IMG/VR virus record: IMGVR_UViG_3300036852_000741
Location: 41,352-105,351 of that record
Strand: one strand, 5' to 3'
Length of the DNA stretch: 64,000 nt
From: a virus
In this document: one piece after another, positions 42,901 through 50,119 of the stretch
Position numbering within the stretch: position 1 is the stretch's first letter
Layout: each line of letters opens with the position of its first letter
Translations under genes and position numbers: made by a program
The notes under the pieces: generated by a model
Database searches by the model: none
Told to the model about the DNA's origin: nothing
What the model saw: only the letters and a program-made list of their open reading frames with translations

Positions 42901-45900
42901 CCACCGCCGTTGCCGGCGGCGTTCACACATTGCTGGGCATCAAGACTGGGGGCGGCCAGGCGACGGCAGCGCCGGGCGCCGACAAGCACCCGGCTATCAC
43001 GAAGCCGGCGGGGGCAAGTGCTGGTAGTCAGGCGGGGGGCACTCGCACGGCGCTGGTCACCAAGCCCGGCGGTGCCAGTGCGGTGGGTGACGCCGCCGGG
43101 AACAAGTATCTGCTGGTCACCAAGGACGGCGGTGCCATCGCCGTTGGCGCCCCCGGCGGCGTCAAGGTGCAGTCGGGCGGCGCCGCCATAGCAGCCGCCG
43201 CGGGCGGCACCTGGGCGATTCTGCTCGGTCGTTCGGGCGGCGGCGTGGTGGCGCTCGGCGGGCAGCCGATCAACCTGCTCATCAACCCGAGCGCCGAGAC
43301 GGACACCGTGGGATGGACGCGCTCTCCGGGCGGCGCGGGCGGTAGCTCCACGCTGACCCGGATCACGACCGACAGTGTGGTGGGCACCGCCGCCTTTGAG
43401 CAGGCGGGCACCTCCGGCAGCCAGTGGGGCATCTACCTCTACAGTGCCTACAGCGACGTGGCACCCGGTCAGCGGGTCGCGGTGCGCGGCTGGGTCAAGG
43501 TGCCGTCCGCGGTCACGGGGCTCAACTCGCTGACCATCGGGGTTCGCTACAGCAACGCCGCTGGCGGATACCTCACCGAGACCACCCTCCAGGCGCGCAG
43601 CAACCCGGCCGTCGACACGTGGTACGAGCTAACGGGCACGATGGTCGCGCCGGCCAACGCGCGCCAGGTTGCCGTCCAGTTCGTCACGAACGCTCTGCCC
43701 CTGGGAACCGCGTTCGCGCTGCGTTACGACGCGGCGCTCATGGCGCTGACCGAGGCCCTGCCGGCGTATTTCGACGGCGACACGGCGGGCGCAGCATGGC
43801 TTGGCACCCCGCACGCCTCGGCGTCGCGGTCAACGACGGTTCTCGGGATCGGCCGGTCGGTCCTGGTCACCAAGCTGGGCGGCGCGAGCGGGACTGCGAA
43901 TGTCGGGGGTACGCGCACCGAGCCGGTTGCCAGGACGGGCGGCGGCAGTGCCAGCGGGGTTGCCACTGGCGACAAGAGCGCCCTGGTCATCAAGGCCGGC
44001 GGGGGCCTCGTCGGCTACTACGCGGTGCCTTCCGGGCTTCTGCTTGACCTAGCGGGCAGTGTGGTGGTGGGGGGGATGGTTGCGGGTGGCCGCAGGGCCG
44101 CGATTAGCACTCGGCTGGCCGGTGCGGTGGGCTCGGGGGCCGGCGGCGCAGTGCGTACCGTTTTGGTCGGCAAGGCGGGTGGGGCCGTTGCGTCCGGTAC
44201 GAGTGCCGGCTCCCGGACCGCCCTCGCCACCAGGTCGGGCGGCGGGCGGGCGGTCGCAGCGCCTGGGGGCGCCAAGTACCTCGCGGTGGTCAAGGCGCAG
44301 TCGCCGCTGAGCTATATCAGCGCGGTCTCTGACCCGCAGCCGCGTACGAGTGGCGCCGGGTCGGGAGTGGTCGCCCCGTACTGGAGCGCCGTGCCGGACT
44401 CCTCGTCGCCGTCGGGGTGGGCACTGGTGGCTGCCGATGTGCCCTCTGCGGTGAGTTCTGATCCCTACCGCCAGCCGCTTGACGGCAACGGCGTCGTGAC
44501 GATGTTCTTCGGCGTTCAGCCGGGCGATACGGTGACGCTCGCGGTCTGGATGCGCCTGAACGCCGCGGCTTTTGCCCAGCCGGTCGGGCCCGGCAACGGG
44601 CGCGGCGTGGCCCAGGTGTGGTGGCATGTCCCCAGCGGCTACGTCAGGAACCACCTACCGCGGCCGGCGCTGGTGGATACGTGGGAGCGCGTGTGGGCGA
44701 CCTACACGGTGCCGACGGACGCGGACGCGTTCTTCATTCGCTTCTACGGGTCCGGCGACCAGCCGGGCGGCGAGGTCCGTTGGGCTGGCATCCAGTTGGC
44801 GCGCACGGCGGTGGCGGCCCCGAGCCCGAATGAGGGTACGGGCGGCGGGGTGCGCACGGTGCTGGCCGCCAAGGCGGGCGGCGCACTCGCAGCGGGCGTG
44901 ACGGACGGCACGCGCAGCGCGCTCGTCACGAAGGGCGCAGGAGGCGTTGCCGCGGGCGTGGGGGCGGGAGACAGAACCGAGCCCCTGTCGAAGGCCGGCG
45001 GCGGCGTGACGGCGGCGGCGGCCGGTGGCGTCAGGCGAGCGGAGGCCCTCAAGGCTGGGGGCGCGACCGCGGGCGCGGTGTTGGGCGCCAGCACGAGCGT
45101 TTTGCTCTCCCAGGCGGGCGGCTCCGCGGCCGTGGCTTCGGCGTTCGGGTCGCGCACCGCACTGGCCTCCAAGGGCGCCGGTGGCCTAGCTGTCGCGGCG
45201 AGTGGAGGGGTGCGCGTTGTCCCGGCGGTCAAGCTGGGCGGTGCCGCGGCGTCGGGCGTTGGCGGAGGCACGGCGACTCGGGATAGTAGGCGCACGGGGG
45301 GTGCGCAGGCTGCGGGCGAGGGTGGCGGAAGCCTCACTCTGCGCGTTGGTACCTCGGGCGGGGCGAGTGCCGTTGGCATCTCGGGCGGCGATAAGCACGT
45401 CGCCTGGCGCCGCGGTCAGCATGAGGTGTCCCGGCCGGTAGCGCGGGCCGGGGGCATCAAGACGCTCGTGCGCACGGCGGTGGGCGGCGCTGCCGTTAGT
45501 GCCAGGGCCGCCGGCCAGCGCACGGGGACGGTCGACAAGGCCGGCGGCGGAGCGACCGGCCACCTGGCATGGCAGTTGCTCATCTTCGGCCAGACGTACA
45601 CGGGCGGTGCCCAGGCCGGCGGCGTCAAGCGTCCGATCGTGACCCGGACGGCAGGCGCGGTGGCGGCGGGCGCCGGCTCCGGCGGGCGCCGGGTCCAGGT
45701 CACCAAGCTCGGGCTGGGTGGCTCGATGTACCCGACCTTCGGTGGCGGCGTCCGCACGCTGCTGGTGACCAAGGATGGTGGTGGCCGGACCTCCGGTCAG
45801 GGCGGCGGGTCTCGCATGGTCCCGGGCGCCAAGGACGGCGGCGGGGCGTTGGGTGCGAGTGCCGGCGGTCAGCGCGTCGCTGTCTTCTCGCTGCGGGGCG

Positions 45901-46829
45901 GCGGCGCCGTGCTGGCGCAGGGGGCGGGCAGCGCATTCCGTGTTCTGGTGCGCAACGGAGGCGCGGCGGTCACTGCCGTCGCGGTTGGCATCAGGAGTAC
46001 GGCGATCAGCAAGGCCGCTGGCAGCCTGGGGGCGGCGACGGCTCTGGGCGTCCGCACAACGGTCGTCCTCAAGGCGGCTGGTGCGATGGCCGGCGCGCGG
46101 GCGGGTGGCGCTCGTCTTGGTGTGCTTGTCCGCACCGGCGGGGCGCGGGCCGTGGCCAGCGGCGCCGGTGACCGCACGGTCGGCGCGCTCAAGACGGGCG
46201 GCGCCAGCGTGCGGGCGCAGGCGCATGGAGTGCGCTACCTGTTGCGCGTCGCCGTCGGCGGGGCCCTGAACGCGCTGGCCACCAGCGGGGTCCGCTCGGT
46301 GGTCGTTGCCCGCTCGGGCGGCGCCACGCTGAGCCTGACCACCACGACGACGCGCGAGGGGCTGGTCACGCTTGGCGGCGGCGCGCGAGCGAGTGCGGTG
46401 GCCGGCGGCGCGAGGGGGGAACAGCGCCTGGCCGGTGGCGCGCGTACCAGCGCGACAGTCGGCGGGCGGCTCACCCTGCTCATCGTCCGCCCTGGCGGTG
46501 GCGCTTTCGGCGGACGCGGCGGCGAGGTCACGGCCCTGCTCGCCCTGCTCGCTGGGCTCGTCCAGCCCTACCGGGTGCGGTTTGTTGGTGACCGCACGAG
46601 CGTGACCGTAGAGCCGACCGCCACCGTTGTCCTGCTCGTGTCCGTGCGCGCCTATGCTGTCCTCGAACTGCCGATGGATGCGCGCCCGATGCGTGAGGAG
46701 TACGCGGCCACCGTCGAGCCTGGCGGCACTCTGCGCGTCGAGGACGGGGACGCCGACGCGGACGTGCAGGACGCCACGACGGTCGTTGTGGGCGCTGCCC
46801 GCGGAAGGTCGCTGGAGGAGTACGGCTAG
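36912..46829 (+). CDS. Giant 3305-residue repeat protein, probable tail fibre/adhesin
   Basis: After a unique start of about 45 residues, most of the protein is a 20-residue repeat with core GGxRTxLVTKxGGAxA. Two flavours alternate: an RTxLVTK form and a KHPAVxK form. I estimate about 100 copies. Six beta-sandwich modules interrupt them: 37323-37760, 37960-38535, 39213-39680, 39970-40500, 43268-43845 and 44305-44835. Several begin NLLxNxSxE and resemble carbohydrate-binding modules. Modules 2 and 5 are paralogous, as are 4 and 6. The last 100 residues form a separate acidic beta domain. The size, position and carbohydrate-binding look suggest a long host-recognition fibre; the repeat fold is unknown. 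GTG start. Confidence 0.75.
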   Translation: MATFVDRSNGGQVGRDGFRLGYELLGIDRLGPYDTFTGNVSGGLKHLLVGKSGGAYPGYWALSGGLFGTFGSPLVGGVVAGGDKHSAITKPGGASASGQAGGTRTVLRSASGGGTGPASGGGTKAPLATKAGGGKASPNLLRNGDFEVDVAGWAVYLSGTITFVRATDWADTGAASMRVTAAAAGNFITSDRGTAGMPVIAGTSYTLAATRNVLDPTTVIYVQWFNSAGTYLTQNSVLSSTLTGAFRQQAQVTAPANAAFCALVPGGEASAFDFYLDTIRFGLAGAAPGGVRTILVTKGGGATAAGASGAVKHPAISKASGAAGGCIGGGARSTLGSKSGGGVIPLGGALINLLTNPSLETNTTAWAINPGGVGGSATLTRITTDSVVGAAAAQQAGTSGSSYGIYFYEAAGTEPFVSPGQSIAVRASVKMVGAAFTNLLRVGVRFYNTAGAYLSENTVGSVSNPVADTWYALSGSMVVPAGAYRASIQVNTNSLGLGTSFTLVYDALLMVMGATVPAYFDGDSALAGWTGTAHASTSKLTVIPGIGRSILVTKPGGAAAGGSGGGTRTEPVSRAGGGSARGAAGGDKDILVTKAGGATAVGTPGGIKHPAVAKSGGAQGAASGGGVKHPAVTKPAGAAGGGTAAGTRTVLVTKPGGASGRGIASGDKDVLTAKAGGASATGTPGGVKHPVVLKAEGAPAAGVGGGIKHVLLPYASGGAIATGSAGGTKKPLVTKPAGAAGAASGGGAKTALATRSGGGVSQAGPGPTDLLRNGSLEQGNTGWTINGVATVTRISGAAYDGAWLLSVAAPGYVDGGAFIPFHQVAPGDVLSLSVFVRGEVGGERVHIRAREGLLNGGFLRENTGSHFTLTTGWTRVSMVTPAMGASTALLTLKIVNSDTFAATFYVDAGQETQGADLKAYVSDPGAGTKTVLVGKSGGAVASGVGGGVRHVLLPYEAGGAQGTASGGAVKHPAVSKANGASAAASANGTRKSLATKPGGGQGVGVGGGTRTVLLTKRASPLTFISAEADPQPRGSGVGAGAVAAYWSAVEDSASPSGWALVAADVPAAVNNDPYHQPSDSPGALVMYFGVQAGDTVTLSVWMRMNAAAMAQAANVGNGRGVAQVWWHTSSGYFVNSLPRPATADTWERVRATYAVPANADAFFLRFYGSSDRAGGEVRWAGIQLARSATVMAPNEGAGGGTRTILATKAGGALGTANPGGVKHVLLPYKANGAQGATVGGGVKHPAITRLAGANAGAVGGGTRTDLATKPGGGQAAGVGGGTRSVLVSKAGGVSGVAGHGGVKHPAVSKGAGASGSSAGGAVKHPAVGKSSGAIMVSSAVGTRTTLVSKPAGGAAAATAGGSKTALVTKPGGAAAAGSVLGTRTVLVTKAAGATAAGGHGGVKHVALGKASGASGVTSAAGTRTILVTKSAGASALASAGGARTEPVGRAGGGQGVAVTGGTRTALVTKAGGVVGTAAPGAVKHPAVRKDAAVALAATAAGGIKHPAVGKAGGAQAMAVAGAVKHPAITKSAGAVASASAAGPRTLLVGKPGGGQASGAGAGTRTLLVSRSGGGLGVASAAGTRTALVTKPGGGTQAGAGGGARTDLASKPGGAIAVGTSGGVKRPAVFKANGATAAASGSGVRSVLLPIRTGGGAAGASATGTRTSLVAKSAGALTTGLAGATRTALIARSGGGQAVEQAGAIRTLLLAKAGGAVAFGAPGAVKHPAVAKSNGATTSASAGGIKHPAVTRAAGAVAGASSFGARTVLVTKSAGGTGGASGGGTRTQPVSRAGGGIATGSAGGVRSALVTKPSGAVGVAAPGGIKHPAVAKAGGAAGVALAGGVGHPAVAKSAGGTGVASGAGTRTALVTKSAGAAAGLAGGGTRTEPVSKPGGGFALAVPGGVRTVLVTKVGGASAAAGPGADKHPVAIKANGALASLVGGGGKHPAASRSGGAATTTTAGGDKHLAATKPAGALASGAGGGTRTVLIAEAGGGASTAVAGGVHTLLGIKTGGGQATAAPGADKHPAITKPAGASAGSQAGGTRTALVTKPGGASAVGDAAGNKYLLVTKDGGAIAVGAPGGVKVQSGGAAIAAAAGGTWAILLGRSGGGVVALGGQPINLLINPSAETDTVGWTRSPGGAGGSSTLTRITTDSVVGTAAFEQAGTSGSQWGIYLYSAYSDVAPGQRVAVRGWVKVPSAVTGLNSLTIGVRYSNAAGGYLTETTLQARSNPAVDTWYELTGTMVAPANARQVAVQFVTNALPLGTAFALRYDAALMALTEALPAYFDGDTAGAAWLGTPHASASRSTTVLGIGRSVLVTKLGGASGTANVGGTRTEPVARTGGGSASGVATGDKSALVIKAGGGLVGYYAVPSGLLLDLAGSVVVGGMVAGGRRAAISTRLAGAVGSGAGGAVRTVLVGKAGGAVASGTSAGSRTALATRSGGGRAVAAPGGAKYLAVVKAQSPLSYISAVSDPQPRTSGAGSGVVAPYWSAVPDSSSPSGWALVAADVPSAVSSDPYRQPLDGNGVVTMFFGVQPGDTVTLAVWMRLNAAAFAQPVGPGNGRGVAQVWWHVPSGYVRNHLPRPALVDTWERVWATYTVPTDADAFFIRFYGSGDQPGGEVRWAGIQLARTAVAAPSPNEGTGGGVRTVLAAKAGGALAAGVTDGTRSALVTKGAGGVAAGVGAGDRTEPLSKAGGGVTAAAAGGVRRAEALKAGGATAGAVLGASTSVLLSQAGGSAAVASAFGSRTALASKGAGGLAVAASGGVRVVPAVKLGGAAASGVGGGTATRDSRRTGGAQAAGEGGGSLTLRVGTSGGASAVGISGGDKHVAWRRGQHEVSRPVARAGGIKTLVRTAVGGAAVSARAAGQRTGTVDKAGGGATGHLAWQLLIFGQTYTGGAQAGGVKRPIVTRTAGAVAAGAGSGGRRVQVTKLGLGGSMYPTFGGGVRTLLVTKDGGGRTSGQGGGSRMVPGAKDGGGALGASAGGQRVAVFSLRGGGAVLAQGAGSAFRVLVRNGGAAVTAVAVGIRSTAISKAAGSLGAATALGVRTTVVLKAAGAMAGARAGGARLGVLVRTGGARAVASGAGDRTVGALKTGGASVRAQAHGVRYLLRVAVGGALNALATSGVRSVVVARSGGATLSLTTTTTREGLVTLGGGARASAVAGGARGEQRLAGGARTSATVGGRLTLLIVRPGGGAFGGRGGEVTALLALLAGLVQPYRVRFVGDRTSVTVEPTATVVLLVSVRAYAVLELPMDARPMREEYAATVEPGGTLRVEDGDADADVQDATTVVVGAARGRSLEEYG
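40500..43265 (+). repeat. Main 60-bp repeat tract in the giant fibre gene
   Basis: About 46 tandem units of 60 nt encode the 20-residue GGxRTxLVTKxGGA / GGxKHPAVxKxxGA repeat without interruption. Nearly every unit keeps the exact 20-residue spacing. Lys/Arg is conserved at two positions and Gly at four to six. Confidence 0.8.
44840..46540 (+). repeat. Second long 60-bp repeat tract
   Basis: About 28 more units follow the last sandwich module. These are more diverged, with RTGGA, RSGGA and RxAGA variants, and two longer insertions around 45560 and 45720. Confidence 0.75.
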
Positions 46830-46849
46830 CGTCAGATTGCGAGGCGAAC

Positions 46850-46957
46850 GTGCCCGTGGACTGGGGCACAATGGGGTGGCCCCCCGAGAGCGAGGACCTC
46901 GGTGAAATCCGCGTCGTCCCGGAATCCATTGTCCTACGTCATGGCGGTCCCATGTGA
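46850..46957 (+). CDS. 35-residue hypothetical protein, doubtful
   Basis: In the 165-nt gap after the giant gene, GTG 46850 opens a frame with a Trp-rich start (MPVDWGTMGWPPESEDLG) and an ordered second half (EIRVVPESIVLRHGG). A second short frame, ATG 46941-46991, overlaps it. There is no clear ribosome site. Confidence 0.3.
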   Translation: MPVDWGTMGWPPESEDLGEIRVVPESIVLRHGGPM

Positions 46958-46994
46958 GGACAGCCCGCGGGCGCGCAAGCTGGACGGCTAGCTC

Positions 46995-48632
46995 GTGTCG
47001 CAGGTAACCGGGCTCAAGTTCGCCACCACGTCGGCGTCGCCCGACACCGGGCTGAGCGTCAACTGGACGAACATCGGCAACGTGTTCGCCGACGACGGCG
47101 CGGACGCGGCGGTCACGATCACCTCTACGGCGCTGAACTCGGAGACGCTGAAGGGGCAAACCTTCAAGCTACTGAGCGAGGACGGCGGCCCGATCGTCGC
47201 CAACGCCACGATCATCAAGGTCACGATGGAGATGCGGGTCAGCATCTCCGTGACCGACAACCTCACCGCCAACGTGGCGACGGTGAACCTCCGGGGCCAT
47301 AGCCCCGACGGCACCGACCAGTTGTCCACGTCGTTCACGCAGGCCGACAACACGAACTCGGACCAGATTCGTACGTGGAACACGGGCGGGACGCAGGCCA
47401 GTCCGCAGACCACGTTCACCCGTGCCGAACTCGCCGATGGGCAGTTCACGGTCGCCATCGACGTGCACCTTCCCACCGGGGCGCTGAACCAGGCCACCTG
47501 CTCCGTTGACTACATCGGCGCGCAGGTGGAGTGGATCGCCTACGTCGACAAGGACGGCGGCGCCCGGGGCCGCGGCGACGGCGGGTCGCCGGCTGTCGGC
47601 CGGACGGTGCTGCTGACCCGCGTCTCTGCGGGGGCGAGCGCACCGGCCTCGGCCGGCAATCCGGGGCCGCCGTACAAGGGCATCACCCTGAGCAAGCCGG
47701 CCACCCCTCAGTCGGTGCTGCACGGTGGGGCAGCCGCCGGGCAGGGCGGTGGCGTAAAGCACGTTGTGCGTGCCAGTGCAGACGGCGCGCTGTGCGCGGC
47801 GAGCGGCGGTGGCGTCAAGCACCCGGCCATCTCCAGGTCCGGGGGGGCCGGCGCCACGGGCCTGGCGGGCGGCGCTCGCACCATCTTCGCCAGCAAGGCG
47901 GGCGGCGCGCTCGCACCGGCTGCCGCTGGCGCAACGCGTGCGACTCTGGTTGCTCGCTCGGGCGGGGGGCAGGCGGCCGGGCAGGCTGGCGGCACCAGAA
48001 CGCTTCTGCTTGCGGGGGCGGGAGGTGGCATTGCCTTTGGAGCGTCTGGCGCCGTAAAGCACCCCGCCGTCAGCAAGCCAGCGGGGGCGGTGGCGACGGG
48101 GAGCGGCGGCGGCCAGAAGACCCTGCTGGTCTCCGGGGCGGGCGGGGCGCTGGTGGTCATGGTGTCCGGCGGGGCAAAGCACCCGGCCCTCGGGAGGCCC
48201 GGGGGCGCTTTGGTCGTTGCGGCGCCGGGAGCCGAAAAGCACCCGGCCGTAGCCAAGGCAGGCGGGGCGCTGGCGGATCACCTCTCCAGCGGCAGTGTGC
48301 GCCGGGTGCTCGCCCGCCGTGACGACGGCGGCCTGGTGGGCAGCACGGCGGGCGGCGATGGGCGGCTGTACACGTACGGCCTCTCGGGCTTCTCGCGCGC
48401 CGCCACGGGAGCGGTGCTGCCGACTGCCGACGTGCGCATCTTTCGCTCCGACACCGATGTGAAGGTGGGCCAGATCGTCTCCGACGCCAGCGGCGCCTGG
48501 TCGGTGGCGCTGACCTCCGAGCCCGTGACCTATTGGGTAAGGGCCGACAAGCTGGGGTCGCCGGATCGGTTTGGGACCACTGCGCGTGACATCGCGGTGG
48601 AGGAGACGCTCGTGAGCGGACCTCCGCCGTAG
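46995..48632 (+). CDS. Second repeat fibre protein
   Basis: The 545-residue protein has an N-terminal beta-sandwich domain (1-185: VTGLKFATTSASPDTGLSV, with a TFKLLSEDGG-type core), then about 13 copies of the same 20-residue repeat as the giant protein (nt 47550-48360). It ends with a carboxypeptidase-regulatory-like beta domain (VRIFRSDTDVKVGQIVSDAS). It probably assembles with the giant fibre. GTG start. Confidence 0.65.
   Translation: MSQVTGLKFATTSASPDTGLSVNWTNIGNVFADDGADAAVTITSTALNSETLKGQTFKLLSEDGGPIVANATIIKVTMEMRVSISVTDNLTANVATVNLRGHSPDGTDQLSTSFTQADNTNSDQIRTWNTGGTQASPQTTFTRAELADGQFTVAIDVHLPTGALNQATCSVDYIGAQVEWIAYVDKDGGARGRGDGGSPAVGRTVLLTRVSAGASAPASAGNPGPPYKGITLSKPATPQSVLHGGAAAGQGGGVKHVVRASADGALCAASGGGVKHPAISRSGGAGATGLAGGARTIFASKAGGALAPAAAGATRATLVARSGGGQAAGQAGGTRTLLLAGAGGGIAFGASGAVKHPAVSKPAGAVATGSGGGQKTLLVSGAGGALVVMVSGGAKHPALGRPGGALVVAAPGAEKHPAVAKAGGALADHLSSGSVRRVLARRDDGGLVGSTAGGDGRLYTYGLSGFSRAATGAVLPTADVRIFRSDTDVKVGQIVSDASGAWSVALTSEPVTYWVRADKLGSPDRFGTTARDIAVEETLVSGPPP
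47690..48350 (+). repeat. 60-bp repeat tract in the second fibre gene
   Basis: About 11 regular units (GGxKHPAxxKxxGA and GGxRTxLxxxxGGG flavours) continue the repeat family across the gene boundary. Confidence 0.7.
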
Positions 48633-48634
48633 CC

Positions 48635-49444
48635 ATGGCCGTCGACGTGTACCTGCGTCCGGGTGCGGACGCGCTGGTCCCACCCTTGGGCGCCAAGAGC
48701 GACGCGATCCTGCGGCCCGCCGGGGCGGATACGGACGGGGCCCTGTTCCTCGATGCCGAGGGCGGCGGCCGGGCGACCTGCGCGGCCGGCGATGACCGGC
48801 GCCCACTGGCGGAGAGAGGAGGCGGAGGCGTGGCGCCGTGTGTTGCGGGCGCTGAGCGCATTCTGGAGCGCACCGTGGTCGGCGGGGCCAGTGTCGCGGC
48901 GCAGGGTGGCGGGGATCGCGGTCTCCCCCTCGGCAAGACGGGTGGCGCGATGGTGGCAGGCGCAACCGGCGGCGCCGCCCACACGGTGCGGGCTTCGAGC
49001 GGTGGCGCGAGCGTCATTGCGGACGCTGTTGGCGCTAGCCACCCGGCCTTCGATCGCAGGGCTGGCGCTCGTGCCACTACGACGGCTGGCGGAGACCGCC
49101 TCGTGGCCCTCGGACGAGCGGGCGGTGCCACTGCGGGTGGGAGTGCGGGGGGGGAGCGCCGGGCGATCGAGTGGCGCGACGGCGGGGGGGCCCAGGCCGG
49201 TCGCAGCGGCGGGGCGCGGGCCGTGCTGTACCCGGTTCGCGGTGGCGGCGCCGAGGCATCGCCCGTGGGTGGCGGCGCGGGCGCTGGGCTGGTTGTGCGC
49301 CTGGGCGGCGGGCAGGTGACCGCCCTGGCGGGTGGCGAGATGGCCGCACAGGTCGCGATGGTCTTCCGGCCGCCGCTGCACGCGGTGCTGGAGCGGATGC
49401 GCACCTCTGCCAGCATGGACAACTACGTGCTGGGCGCGCTGTGA
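48635..49444 (+). CDS. Third, degenerate repeat protein
   Basis: The 269-residue protein has the same 20-residue periodicity (GGASVxAxxxGxxHPAFDR, GGATAGGSAGGERRAIEW), but more diverged. Its C-terminus (VTALAGGEMAAQVAMVFRP) resembles the end of the giant protein's repeats (VTALLALLAGLVQP). It lies 2 nt after the previous stop, so it is probably co-translated. Confidence 0.6.
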   Translation: MAVDVYLRPGADALVPPLGAKSDAILRPAGADTDGALFLDAEGGGRATCAAGDDRRPLAERGGGGVAPCVAGAERILERTVVGGASVAAQGGGDRGLPLGKTGGAMVAGATGGAAHTVRASSGGASVIADAVGASHPAFDRRAGARATTTAGGDRLVALGRAGGATAGGSAGGERRAIEWRDGGGAQAGRSGGARAVLYPVRGGGAEASPVGGGAGAGLVVRLGGGQVTALAGGEMAAQVAMVFRPPLHAVLERMRTSASMDNYVLGAL

Positions 49445-49452
49445 GCAGGGGC

Positions 49453-49458
49453 TACGAT
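49453..49458 (+). promoter_or_regulatory. Candidate -10 box of a leaderless gene
   Basis: TACGAT ends 7 nt before GTG 49466 with no ribosome site between. Confidence 0.4.
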
Positions 49459-49465
49459 CTGAGAC

Positions 49466-49798
49466 GTGCCAGGGCCCTACGTCCTGAAGGCGAACGACAC
49501 CGCGACGCCGATCCGGGCCACGCTGTATGACGCCGACGGCAAGCCGGTGCCGTTGCCGCAGGGCACGGTGGTGAGCTTCGCGATGCGCCCGGCGGTGGTC
49601 GGACAGGAGGGGCCGACGTTCAAGAAGGCGGCTCGCATCGTGTCCGACCCGGGCAAGGTGGCCTATGACTGGGAGTCCGAGGACGTGGAGGTCGCGGGGC
49701 CGTTCAAGGCGGAGTGGGAGGTCGTGATGCCGACGGGTCCGCAGACCTTCCCCAGCGACGGCTACCTCGACGTGATCGTCCTCGCCGACGTGGGCTAG
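49466..49798 (+). CDS. BppU-like baseplate protein
   Basis: The 110 residues match the N-terminal domain of baseplate upper proteins: DTATPIRATLYDADGKPVPL, then VVSFAMRPAV, and a C-terminal FKAEWEVVMPTGPQTFPSDG. BppU domains join receptor-binding proteins to the baseplate. It closes the fibre region. The minus-strand gene converges on its stop. Confidence 0.7.
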   Translation: MPGPYVLKANDTATPIRATLYDADGKPVPLPQGTVVSFAMRPAVVGQEGPTFKKAARIVSDPGKVAYDWESEDVEVAGPFKAEWEVVMPTGPQTFPSDGYLDVIVLADVG

Positions 49799-50043
49799 TT
49801 CTTCGGGGTGCGGTCTCGGTCGCCGTAGAGTGGCCCGTGGCGCCGTAGCGCTGCTGCCGCGGCGTGGATGGCGTCGCGGACTTCGATGACGCTGGCGTAG
49901 GCCAGCACCTTGATCGGGCCGAGCCGTCCGGGACGGCGGCCGACGGCTTCTGCCAGCGCATTCAGGGCAGCTTCGGCGGCGGCCAGGGCTCGTACCGCCG
50001 CGCGGTAGAGGTGGACGACCTCGCCTCGTCCGCCGGACGCCAT
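49795..50043 (-). CDS. Minus-strand helical protein
   Basis: This is the only minus-strand gene that I accept. It encodes 82 residues, Ala-rich and helical (VRALAAAEAALNALAEAVG), ending GPLYGDRDRTPKN. The start is ATG at 50043 or GTG at 50046. A -10-like TAGACT lies 7 nt upstream of the GTG on the minus strand. It is divergent from operator-promoter 8 and shares its control region. Family unknown; no helix-turn-helix is obvious. Confidence 0.55.
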   Translation of the reverse strand: MASGGRGEVVHLYRAAVRALAAAEAALNALAEAVGRRPGRLGPIKVLAYASVIEVRDAIHAAAAALRRHGPLYGDRDRTPKN

Positions 50044-50053
50044 CACCCACCCG

Positions 50054-50080
50054 AGTCTAGGACGGGATCACAACGTGAGC
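50054..50080 (-). promoter_or_regulatory. Minus-strand promoter with operator-like dyad
   Basis: Read on the minus strand, GCTCACGTTGTGA (50068-50080) is followed by TAGACT (50054-50059). The dyad resembles the AGCTCAC-N3-GTG operator, placed slightly further from its -10. Confidence 0.45.
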
Positions 50081-50096
50081 CCAGCGGGGGTTGGAT

Positions 50097-50119
50097 GTGC
50101 TCACGATGTGCGCTATACT
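50097..50119 (+). promoter_or_regulatory. Operator-promoter element 8
   Basis: GCTCACGATGTGCGCT with -10 TATACT (50114-50119), the closest of the eight to consensus TATAAT. A GCGAC/GTCGC hairpin and CCGACCAAGGAGAGG follow, then ATG 50161. Confidence 0.7.

Noticed and set aside
36912-46829. 60-bp repeats as a CRISPR array
   Set aside because: There are no conserved direct repeats separated by unique spacers. The units are continuous coding sequence with a fixed 20-residue period.
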